In this document: piece after piece, positions 1-7,749 of the stretch
Numbering within the stretch: position 1 is the stretch's first letter
Layout: each line of letters starts with the position of its first letter
Origin: Candidatus Poribacteria bacterium
GTDB taxonomy: Bacteria > Poribacteria > WGA-4E > PCPOR2b
Assembly: GCA_028819845.1 (NCBI GenBank)
Contig: JAPPKS010000002.1
Location: 16,605-80,604, forward strand
Reading direction: 5' to 3'
Length of the DNA stretch: 64,000 bases
Notes under the pieces: model-generated
Seen by the model: only the letters and a program-made list of their open reading frames with translations
Database searches by the model: none
What the model was told of the DNA's origin: nothing
Program-made: the position numbers and the translations under genes

Positions 1-342
1 TATCATGATTTGGTGTAAGATTGTGCCCACTAACAGGCACCATATTTCGTGAATTTACCCCCTTTGTAGGCGCGGCATCTTGCCGCGCAATTGATGAGAA
101 ACATCGACTGCTTCTATCATGATTTGGTGTAAGATTGTGCCCACTAACAGGCACCATATTTCGTGAATTGACCCCCTTTGTAGGCGCGGCATCTTGCCGC
201 GCAATTGATGAGCAACATCGACTGCTTCTGTCATGATTTGGTGTAGGATTTCGCTCACTAAAGGACACCATAGTTCGTGAATTGACCCCCTTTGTAGGCG
301 CGGCATCTTGCCGCGCATTCGCTGTGAAACAGCGAATCACTC
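1..342. repeat. 114-bp tandem repeat carrying REP hairpins
   Basis: Three head-to-tail copies begin at 1, 115 and 229. Each contains a REP element (66-88, 180-202, 294-316) spaced exactly 114 bp apart: GTAG, then stem GCGCGGCA, loop TCT, stem TGCCGCGC. The third copy is the most diverged. It is followed by a different 9-bp hairpin at 317-337 (ATTCGCTGT, loop GAA, ACAGCGAAT). Reading frames through this block merely translate the repeat. The array may extend left of the window. Confidence 0.9.
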
Positions 343-433
343 CACGTCATCGTTAAATTTCGTTTAAAACTACCGGACATTATCACAAATTTGGCGGCTG
401 CTGCCTCCCCTAATTGGAAATCAAATATAAATT

Positions 434-1228
434 ATGCACGAACACCCTTCATTTGCGCCGAATCAACGCGATGACATACTCGACTTTTTCCAGCGGAACA
501 ACTATGCGGTCATTTCGGACGGGTTAACGTCAAATGAAATAGATTTTCTCAATGAATTTGTGGCGGAAAGCCAACAGCGGATTCCGGACGAATGGGGAAT
601 AGGCACCCGCGATATTCACGACCACGGACAAATCCTCGTCGAACACCCGCAGCTTGACGCCTTCGTCCAGCATCCGACCACGTATCCGCTCATAGAAACA
701 ATCCTCGGAGAGGATGTGCGCTTCGCGCAGTTCGATTTTCGTGAGTTGCCGGACGGCGATGGAAAGAATCCCATGCGTTTCCATCAGGACCACTCTTACC
801 TTACCCGCGATAACTGGGATCCAAATCACGATTACCAGTGCCGCTATCTGTGCCGCATCTTCTACCTGACGGATGTGACAGAAAAGACGCCCTGTTTCTC
901 CGTTGTCCCGAATAGCCACCCCTACGCCACGGCAGAAGATGCCAAAGCCGAGATGGCTGATTATCGCGAAATTCCGATTCGCGGTGCCGCAGGTACCGCT
1001 ATCCTTTACAATATTGCCACCTATCATGCGCGTTTCGCTGGGACAACCGATGCAGGCAGGCGGACGCAACACACCTATTATAGCCGCGCCGCAAGTCCGG
1101 TTTTGACGGAGTGGGTACTCATTCCTGAACGCCTGGCGCAGCATCCGAACCCGGCGCAGCGTGCCTTTTACAGCCAGTGGACACCCGCAACCCAAAGATA
1201 CGCGGACGCCGGCTTCATAAATGAATGA
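434..1228 (+). CDS. Phytanoyl-CoA dioxygenase (PhyH) family protein
   Basis: 264 aa, cytoplasmic, no signal peptide. The PhyH family comprises non-haem Fe(II)/2-oxoglutarate oxygenases that hydroxylate small molecules. The metal-binding triad is visible: H117-x-D119 in RFHQDHS and distal H198 in TYHARF, with Arg209/210 as likely 2-oxoglutarate ligands. Length is typical. No strong Shine-Dalgarno precedes the ATG, but conservation-like sequence begins near residue 14, so the start is reasonable. It is followed 104 bp later by a sugar-isomerase-like gene and then an aldo/keto reductase, which suggests a small-molecule catabolic group. The substrate cannot be read from sequence. It is one of five PhyH genes in this window and is not close to the tandem pair at 12.7-14.4 kb. 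Confidence 0.88.
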   Translation: MHEHPSFAPNQRDDILDFFQRNNYAVISDGLTSNEIDFLNEFVAESQQRIPDEWGIGTRDIHDHGQILVEHPQLDAFVQHPTTYPLIETILGEDVRFAQFDFRELPDGDGKNPMRFHQDHSYLTRDNWDPNHDYQCRYLCRIFYLTDVTEKTPCFSVVPNSHPYATAEDAKAEMADYREIPIRGAAGTAILYNIATYHARFAGTTDAGRRTQHTYYSRAASPVLTEWVLIPERLAQHPNPAQRAFYSQWTPATQRYADAGFINE

Positions 1229-1332
1229 CCAAATTCAGGTGATTCCGGCGTTTTTCCCATTGATTCTGCACTTTTGAACAGGTCAATAATCTCTCGGTTT
1301 GAGTATACCGACAACATGAAGGAGTATCGCAA

Positions 1333-2181
1333 ATGTGGAAAATATGTCTTGGAATAAATGGCTTCGCCGTGTTAGGCCCTATCCACAACGTCAAAGTTAC
1401 GTATGAAGAAGTGCTTGAACATGCAGTCGAGCTGGGTTATGACGGCATAGAACTCGACGGCAGGGACGGAGCTGGAATTGCGCCCTACCCCGACATTCAC
1501 GATGCGGCGGCTGTTGCCGCTTATGCCCGGCAGGTCACTGCGCACGGCTTGGAAGTCGTGGGCATTCAGGCAGGCGTGACGCGGGGTGAAATCGGTTCGC
1601 CAGATCAGTCGAGCCGATTGGAATGGGGGCGGTGCGCAGTTGAACAGGTCGAGTTCTGCCACGCCATGGGCGGCGTTCAATGCGGATTTTGGCCCGCCAT
1701 GAAACAGCCAGACCTGCCGCAGGACGAAGTCGTGTCCAGAATGGCGGAAGCGCTCCGGCCCGTCGCTGCGCGCGCAGAGGAACTCAATCTGATGACAACC
1801 ATTGAGCCGGAGGCTATCCAACTTGCGTACAACTACGCGCTCGCTGCGCGGGTTGTGGACGCCGTGGGATCGCCCAACTTTCGCTTGATTTACGACTGCG
1901 GCCATGCGCAGATGCTTGACGGCGACGCGCTCGAAGCTGTCACGAAGTATGCGGATTACATTGGTCATGTGCACTTCTGCGACTCGGACGACAGCAACTT
2001 TCAAAATGTTGCACGCCACCTCGGCGCAGGCGAAGGAATCCTCGATCTGGACGCAATCCTCAGTGCGCTGCGAAACGTTGGATATGACCGGTGGGTACAA
2101 GCGGATGTTTGGGGCCACCCTGACCCGTTCCGCGCCTCTCGACTATTGAAAGCGACGCTTGATGCCTTTCAAGCGGCATGA
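1333..2181 (+). CDS. Sugar phosphate isomerase/epimerase-like TIM-barrel protein
   Basis: 282 aa of the xylose-isomerase-like TIM-barrel superfamily (AP endonuclease 2/IolE/hydroxypyruvate-isomerase type). Putative divalent-metal ligands are at the expected barrel-strand ends: E158 (TIEPE), D188 and H191 (YDCGHAQ), H214 (GHVHFCD) and E234 (GAGEG). The Shine-Dalgarno AAGGAG lies 8 bases before the ATG. Members isomerise or epimerise sugars, inositols or ketoacids. The neighbours are a PhyH oxygenase upstream and an aldo/keto reductase downstream on the same strand, consistent with one catabolic unit. Exact substrate unknown. It is diverged from the paralogous pair at 46.9-48.8 kb. Confidence 0.88.
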   Translation: MWKICLGINGFAVLGPIHNVKVTYEEVLEHAVELGYDGIELDGRDGAGIAPYPDIHDAAAVAAYARQVTAHGLEVVGIQAGVTRGEIGSPDQSSRLEWGRCAVEQVEFCHAMGGVQCGFWPAMKQPDLPQDEVVSRMAEALRPVAARAEELNLMTTIEPEAIQLAYNYALAARVVDAVGSPNFRLIYDCGHAQMLDGDALEAVTKYADYIGHVHFCDSDDSNFQNVARHLGAGEGILDLDAILSALRNVGYDRWVQADVWGHPDPFRASRLLKATLDAFQAA

Positions 2182-2260
2182 ATTTCGCCCATCCCCCATA
2201 CAAAGCGCTAAACCACTGAGGGAACCGGTTTAAAATTCAAGAATGAAAGGAGAACCACCA

Positions 2261-3196
2261 TTGGCTAACACAATCGAGAAACGGCCTTTTGGCAGCTCGG
2301 ACGAACATGTAACCGTCGTAGGATTGGGCGGCTCTCATCTCGGAGATATTTCCCTGAACGACGGCGTAGCCACAGTGCATTGCGCGCTCGACATGGGTAT
2401 AACCTACATCGATACCTCCCCGCTTTATGGGCCGTCGCAGATGATTTTAGGCGTGGCATTGAGGAGCCGCCCTGATGGGTACGTATTGGCGACGAAAGTT
2501 GGTCATTTCCGCGACACGCGGCATTTCCGTTCCGTCGAGGCGATTCATGTTCAAATTGGAGAAAACCTGCGTACGCTGCAGCGGGATAGCATTGGTGCGT
2601 TTCAGGTGCATGAGGCGGATTGGCGCGCTTGGTGGACGGACGAATTGCCGCACGACGAATACGTCGATCCAGATCAAGACTACGATTTTGCGGATTCCCC
2701 TGTCATGCAGGCGCTGAATGAGGCGAAAGCGCAGGGGCTTTGCCGGTTTACCGGTGTAACCGGTAACAGCGCAACCGAGACGGCTCACGCATTACGCCAT
2801 GTGGATGTAGACGCTTATCTGGTTGCAGGTCACTACGACCTGATATGGCGTGACATTCGCCGCGAATCCCTACCGCTCGCACGCGAGCGGGGCGTAGCCA
2901 TGGTGTTGGGCGGCGCGCTTCGGGGCGGGATGTTTGCGTCATCTCAACAGGAGGTCGCTGAATCTTTCCCGCCGGATATCCGGCGGCGGTTCGAACGCCT
3001 ATACGAATTACAGCGCGAGAGCGGTCTTTCAATTGCTGCACTAAGCGTCCGGTATCTCATGGGCGATCCGGACGTGACCACGATGTTGATCGGTCCAAAA
3101 AGTCCCGCTGAGGTAGAGGAGAACGTTATCGCGGCCTATGACGGCCCGCTGCCGTCCGATTTGCATCAGGAGATTGAAGCGCTGGGCATCCCGTAG
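2261..3196 (+). CDS. Aldo/keto reductase
   Basis: About 311 aa, NADP(H)-dependent aldo/keto reductase family, which reduces or oxidises carbonyl/alcohol groups on small molecules. The catalytic tetrad is recognisable: Asp and Tyr in DTSPLYG, Lys in LATKVG, His in QVHEAD. The longer frame opens with ATG at 2243, but a strong ribosome-binding site (AAAGGAG, 2246-2252) lies inside that extension, 8 bases before an in-frame TTG at 2261, so the TTG start is preferred. The gene ends with TAG. It is the third gene of a plus-strand run with the PhyH and isomerase genes. The family resembles L-fucose-dehydrogenase/galactose-dehydrogenase-like AKRs, but the substrate is not established. Confidence 0.88.
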   Translation: MANTIEKRPFGSSDEHVTVVGLGGSHLGDISLNDGVATVHCALDMGITYIDTSPLYGPSQMILGVALRSRPDGYVLATKVGHFRDTRHFRSVEAIHVQIGENLRTLQRDSIGAFQVHEADWRAWWTDELPHDEYVDPDQDYDFADSPVMQALNEAKAQGLCRFTGVTGNSATETAHALRHVDVDAYLVAGHYDLIWRDIRRESLPLARERGVAMVLGGALRGGMFASSQQEVAESFPPDIRRRFERLYELQRESGLSIAALSVRYLMGDPDVTTMLIGPKSPAEVEENVIAAYDGPLPSDLHQEIEALGIP

Positions 3197-3221
3197 ATCC
3201 CTGCTAATGCCGCTTTTATCA

Positions 3222-3424
3222 GTGGATGTCTTTCCATAATATTACCGGATTAAGCCCCAGAGGGGCGGCAGGTATATAGACTAAATTATAGACACTTATT
3301 CAATAATATACCGGTGCCCGATGGCATCAACCCAGGATCCGATTGGCTTGGGAAAAATGTCAATCGTCAAAACTCCTAGGCCCGTACGTTCCGTCCACAA
3401 CATTGAGTTATTTGGGAAAGATGT
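3222..3424. repeat. MITE-like repeat (GACATCTTTCC-type ends) with GGGGC hairpin
   Basis: After the AKR stop there is ATGTCTTTCCATAAT, then a short hairpin (GCCCC AGA GGGGC) followed by GGCAGGTATATAGA, then a segment with CCCGATGGCATCA. The right side ends with inverted copies GGGAAAAATGTC (3352) and GGGAAAGATGTC (about 3411-3422). The same ends and interior words recur at 12.60 kb and 61.34-61.58 kb, so this is a dispersed non-coding element. Only the short spacer to the convergent tricorn gene lies beyond it. Confidence 0.6.
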
Positions 3425-3456
3425 CCAGTAATCCTTACCGGTGTTGTTCCCTACGC

Positions 3457-6400
3457 CTAATTTCCGCTATCAATTTGTGCAAGCAACTGTTCGACCGCGG
3501 CATCAAGTTGGCTGTCTACACCCTGATCGGCTTCTCCAAGCGGGCGGTCGACCTCCACATCAACCGGTCTGCCAACCCCTTCGGTATTTTCGCCTTCAAG
3601 GGTTGTTACCTTAAACCGCGGCAATCGGAACCATGTCCCGTCGAGCAATCTCAAGTTCGTAGTCCAGATAACGGCGCCGGCGGTGGGCATCCCGACGACC
3701 TTGCCCAATCCTAGCTTGCGGAATCCTTCGCTGAACATCTCTGCGTTGCTTGCCGAATGCTCATTGACCATGAGTATGAGCGGCTTGTCAAGGATGCGGC
3801 TCCCAGCTAAGTGCGTGTCCGGTGTGGCGATACGCCCGCGGTAACTTGAACTCGTATATGCTTTTCGGTACAGCACGTCGAGGATGAACGGTGCGATGTG
3901 TCCACCGGGGTTGAAGCGGACATCTATGATGACCCCCGCTTTGTTGTGCGTTTCGGCATCGAGATCGGCGGTGAACTGGAGGTAGGCGTCATAGGACATC
4001 GCGCGGATATGGACGTATCCGAATCGGCCGTTACTCTTTTCATTGACATATGCGCCATTGCATCGCACCCAATTTTTATAACGCAGATCGGCGTATCGGC
4101 TTGCGTCAATCGGCTGAACCGTTAGTTCGCGTGCGCCCGCGAGTGCCGGTTTGTCGTTGAGTTTTACCCTGACTCGCTTACCGCTTTTTCGCTGGAGTAG
4201 TTCGGAGAGGTTGACTCGCCCATTGAGTTCAACGCCATCGACCGCGAGTAGATACTCGCCAACCCCGGCGGGTCCTGATGGCAGGGCCAATGGCGATTCC
4301 GGTAGAACATGCGTAATTTTGAAATGCCCGCGGCCCTCCAATGCCACCTGATCGAAATCCGCGCCGAGGTGGCTGTCAGAACTATTCGTGTTACCGCCCC
4401 GTGCGCCAAGGTGTGAAGCGTTCAGTTCACCGACCATCAAATTCAAAACCTCACGGAAATCCGTTTGCGTTTGGACGCTCTGAATAATCGGTCGAAATTG
4501 TCCCAACAGCCCTTCCCAATCGCAGCCGTGAAATCGGGAATCATAGAAACTATCCCGTATCATCCGCCACGCCTCATTGAAAGCTTGCATTTTCTGAAGG
4601 TGAAAATCAATTTTAACCTCTGCTATAGTTTCAATCACTCTTGAATCACCTTCTTTACCGCCGTCTTCACTAAGCCCAAGCGTGTGAATTCGCCCGCCGT
4701 CGTTGTAAAAGATTCTTTTGCCATCTGGCATAAAATGAACATTGCCTTTACCGGTTGCGGTAGAAGTTAGCTGCTTCGGAAGTTCGCCTCGCTTGTCGTC
4801 CTCAAGAAACATACTCCAGAGATTGGGGTGTCTGTTCATGACAGCGCGGAAGATTAGGGTTTTATTGTCAGGGTGAATACGCAACGCCGCCGCGTTTAGC
4901 TTAGCATCCGTGAGGAAGCGAAGCCGGTGCTTGATAGACTCGAAAGAAATCTCGACCGGTTCTATTTGCGCTTTATCCGTATCGTTTTCTTTATCGGATG
5001 CCTTGTCATTTTCGGATTGTTTGGCGCTTGTCTCCGGTCTTTCTTCTTCGTTAGCGATATCCTTTTCCGCTACAAAAAGCTTATCAAAATCCTCTTCCTT
5101 GAACATTGGTTGGATCGGCTTAAGGTCTACCCGTGCAATCTGGTTTTCTGTCCGGTACTGTCCCGTATTGAATATGATGAATTTTCCGTCGGGCGACCAA
5201 AGCGTGTTGTAAGCGCGGACGTTGCTCAAGAAAGTAATCTGTTTCGGCGTGCTGTCTTCGATATGTTGGACGTAAAGGTTGCTGAAGAAATTCTCGTCTT
5301 GACCGATAAACGCAAGCCATTTGCTATCAGGGGACCAGCCGAAATCTGCAGGTACGGGCACATTGACGAATACCTGATTCATAATGAAGGGGCGGCTTTC
5401 GAGCGTTTCGGTGTCCAGCAACCAAATTTCGGTATTGCCTTGCATGTATGCGAGCGTTCTGCCATTCGGCGAATATTTCGGCGCGTATTTCTGCTCTGGC
5501 GAATGGGTGAGTTGCGTCTCTTCGCGCGCTACAAAATCGTACGCGAAGATTTGGTTGTTTCCCAACCTATCCGATGCATAAACAACCCGATTACTGTCCG
5601 GATGCCAACGCAACTGGCTCTCCCGGGCGGGCGTATCCGTGACCTTAAATGAATCCCCGCCTTTTTTTACTTTCTCACCCTTATCGGCGAGATCCGCAAA
5701 AACGTCTCCGTGGACAATGAACGCAGCCTTTTTCCCGTCCGGTGAAAGTTGGAATTCGACGATGTCCCCCGTGTAAGTTCGATGCGTCACAGGGTTAGAT
5801 TTCTCGTCAGTGTGCACAGCGATGTCTATCGGTTCGCACTCTCGATTACTGAGGTTTAACCGCCAGAGTTGAAAGCCGCGCTCAAACGCAATCCATTCGC
5901 TGTCCGCGGAGATTGATGGGCGCAACACACGTCCGTCGGTAAAATGCGTAATCTGTTCAGCGGTGCCATCGCCATCCAAGCGCATACGCCAGATATTTTC
6001 CTGGCCGCCGCGGTCGCTGAGATAATAAAGTGCATCCCCGTCCGCATTCCACATCGGGTTCAGATTTTTGCCGAGGTACTGCGTTAACCGCCTGTATTCT
6101 GTTCCGCAAACGTCCACCGTCCAAATGTCGGAATGCCCCGCCGGATTAAGCCCCCGCCGCCACCACGCGTGTCCGTTGTTGTTAAACGCCAACATACTTC
6201 CATCTGGGGAAATAGCCGCGTTATAGTGGGATTCCATAGGGTCGCCGGCAATGCGGATTGGCGTGCCGCCATCAACCGAAATTTTGTAAATTGCGCCGCA
6301 GATGCCATCGTACATTGATGCAAAATAGATCCAATTTCCGTCAGGCGACCAACATGCAGGCGGAACTGATGCGCTGTGATATGTCAAACGCCTCGGCGGC

Positions 6401-6720
6401 TCGCTTGAGTTGAGCGAGATAACGTAAATATTTCCATCGCCTGTACGCTGAGAGGCAAACGCCAATTCGCTCCCATCCGGTGAGAAAATGGGATGTGAAT
6501 CGTGGCTCGGGTGAGTCGTAACCCGCCTAGCCTGCCCGCCTTCTGCAGATGCTATCCACACGTCACCGGAATAGCAAAAAGCGATTTCGCTCCCGTTCGG
6601 CGAAACGCTCGGTTGGCACAGATATGGGAAATGAGCGGTTTTGGACCTGTCTCCATTGCGGTTTCCGGCGGTGTAGAGGGTTGATAACAACGTCAAATAA
6701 GGATGGCTCAAATTGGCCAT
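3457..6720 (-). CDS. Tricorn protease homologue (S41 peptidase)
   Basis: 1087 aa. Tricorn proteases degrade oligopeptides released by larger proteases. Domain order matches the family: an N-terminal beta-propeller of SPDG-type repeats (about 30-300), a second propeller (about 310-690) interrupted by an acidic Glu/Lys/Asp-rich insert (about 555-590), a helical core domain (700-790), PDZ (790-870) and the S41 catalytic domain (875-1075). The nucleophile is S991 in the EHSASNAE segment, the base is H770 in ELNASH, and an acidic residue lies in the 1044-1047 segment. There is no signal peptide, so it is probably cytoplasmic. A good ribosome-binding site (GAAAGGAA) precedes the ATG. It is monocistronic and flanked by repeats on both sides. 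It could also be described as tricorn core-like, but the two-propeller architecture favours full tricorn. Confidence 0.92.
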   Translation of the reverse strand: MANLSHPYLTLLSTLYTAGNRNGDRSKTAHFPYLCQPSVSPNGSEIAFCYSGDVWIASAEGGQARRVTTHPSHDSHPIFSPDGSELAFASQRTGDGNIYVISLNSSEPPRRLTYHSASVPPACWSPDGNWIYFASMYDGICGAIYKISVDGGTPIRIAGDPMESHYNAAISPDGSMLAFNNNGHAWWRRGLNPAGHSDIWTVDVCGTEYRRLTQYLGKNLNPMWNADGDALYYLSDRGGQENIWRMRLDGDGTAEQITHFTDGRVLRPSISADSEWIAFERGFQLWRLNLSNRECEPIDIAVHTDEKSNPVTHRTYTGDIVEFQLSPDGKKAAFIVHGDVFADLADKGEKVKKGGDSFKVTDTPARESQLRWHPDSNRVVYASDRLGNNQIFAYDFVAREETQLTHSPEQKYAPKYSPNGRTLAYMQGNTEIWLLDTETLESRPFIMNQVFVNVPVPADFGWSPDSKWLAFIGQDENFFSNLYVQHIEDSTPKQITFLSNVRAYNTLWSPDGKFIIFNTGQYRTENQIARVDLKPIQPMFKEEDFDKLFVAEKDIANEEERPETSAKQSENDKASDKENDTDKAQIEPVEISFESIKHRLRFLTDAKLNAAALRIHPDNKTLIFRAVMNRHPNLWSMFLEDDKRGELPKQLTSTATGKGNVHFMPDGKRIFYNDGGRIHTLGLSEDGGKEGDSRVIETIAEVKIDFHLQKMQAFNEAWRMIRDSFYDSRFHGCDWEGLLGQFRPIIQSVQTQTDFREVLNLMVGELNASHLGARGGNTNSSDSHLGADFDQVALEGRGHFKITHVLPESPLALPSGPAGVGEYLLAVDGVELNGRVNLSELLQRKSGKRVRVKLNDKPALAGARELTVQPIDASRYADLRYKNWVRCNGAYVNEKSNGRFGYVHIRAMSYDAYLQFTADLDAETHNKAGVIIDVRFNPGGHIAPFILDVLYRKAYTSSSYRGRIATPDTHLAGSRILDKPLILMVNEHSASNAEMFSEGFRKLGLGKVVGMPTAGAVIWTTNLRLLDGTWFRLPRFKVTTLEGENTEGVGRPVDVEVDRPLGEADQGVDSQLDAAVEQLLAQIDSGN

Positions 6721-6780
6721 GCGGGTTCCTTTCTAAATCAACAAGCTAACTCTCAATAATGTGTCGAACCGCTATCATCT

Positions 6781-6853
6781 GTAGGAGCGATTTCCGAATC
6801 GCGACCCTTATTTGAAACCGAGTTTTTTTTCTTCAAAACTCGGTTTCTTAAAC
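6781..6853. repeat. REP class 2: GTAGGAGCGAT hairpin plus AAACCGAG hairpin
   Basis: GTAG is followed by a hairpin of GCGATT and AATCGC (6787-6802), then by a second perfect 12-bp hairpin: AAACCGAGTTTT at 6815-6826 pairs with AAAACTCGGTTT at 6835-6846. The same two-hairpin module recurs near 36.35, 41.97, 42.42, 43.97 and 44.24 kb. The first hairpin alone recurs at 61.64 kb and the second alone at 15.85 kb. No gene was found in 6721-7749. Confidence 0.85.
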
Positions 6854-6880
6854 GCAGCAAAATTTTGCGATTTAGCTCTT

Positions 6881-6983
6881 GTAGGTTGGGTAGAGCGTAT
6901 TCAGCCAAAAACCGCCCATCAACACCAATCGCCCCATCAACCTCACCGCGTGCAAATTCCGATGGATGGAGCGAAACCCAACG
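6881..6983. repeat. 103-bp GTAGGTTGGGT...ACCCAACG element
   Basis: The element starts GTAGGTTGGGTAGAGCG and ends GAGCGAAACCCAACG, with GTTGGGT and ACCCAAC as inverted ends. It is exactly 103 bp, like six other complete copies in this window. It is followed by a frequent companion segment (ATCAACCGA... GGGCGATAG) and, near 7070, by a fragment of an inverted copy (GCGTTGGGTTCGC). Confidence 0.85.
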
Positions 6984-7231
6984 ATCAACCGAGTGAATAA
7001 CGAGGGCGATAGTCTTTTCTTGCCTTATCCGTATCGCTTCCGATAAACCAAACGCGCCGCAACATCCAAAAGCGTTGGGTTCGCTCTGCTTTAACAGTTT
7101 CCGCACAAATTCAAATGCCGATATCCGTTCGACATTTTTTGCGTCTTTCCTTTAACCCGCTTAACCCAACCTGCAAAAGCTTAATCATAGCCCATCATTC
7201 AATCACAAAAATCACAGTTCAGACAGTTTTT

Positions 7232-7334
7232 GTAGGTTGGGTAGAGCGGATTCAGCCAAAAACCGCCCATCAACACGAATCGCCCCATCAACCTTACCGC
7301 GTGCAAACTCCGAGGGATGGAGCGAAACCCAACG
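7232..7334. repeat. 103-bp GTAGGTTGGGT...ACCCAACG element
   Basis: This is a second full-length copy, same orientation and same 103-bp length, about 350 bp downstream of the previous one. It is preceded by the dispersed word AATCACAGTTCAGAC, which also sits beside copies near 36 and 42 kb. The remaining sequence to 7749 shows no supportable gene. Confidence 0.85.
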
Positions 7335-7749
7335 CTTTTGAAACCTCTCCCATCCCAAATGATTACCCAACACGAACACCGTCCCAAACACCAATTGACG
7401 CAATCCTATTTGTTGTAAGCGTTAGCCAATCCGCCTACGCTTCAACACCGAATCATTATGTGCTCCCACAATCATAGCCCATCATTCAATCAAATAAATC
7501 ACAGTTCAGATCAGGTATTCCAAAAATCTCTAGACAATTGGGTGGAGGGGTGTTATTCTCTTTTCAAGGCAGAAATGAGCGGACAATTCGCGAATATCAT
7601 AGCCGACCCGTTAACCGCTGTCAAGATCGATATTCTGGCACAACAATTTGGCGCAATAAACAGCAAACGAAGCATTAACAATTCATATAGAGCGCCAAGA
7701 CTTAATGTTAGCACCGCGCCCCTACACCTTAGCTTGAAGGAACCCTACC

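Noticed and set aside
55-318. Small minus-strand protein with MPRLQRG repeats
   Set aside because: It is a translation of the 114-bp tandem repeat and its REP.
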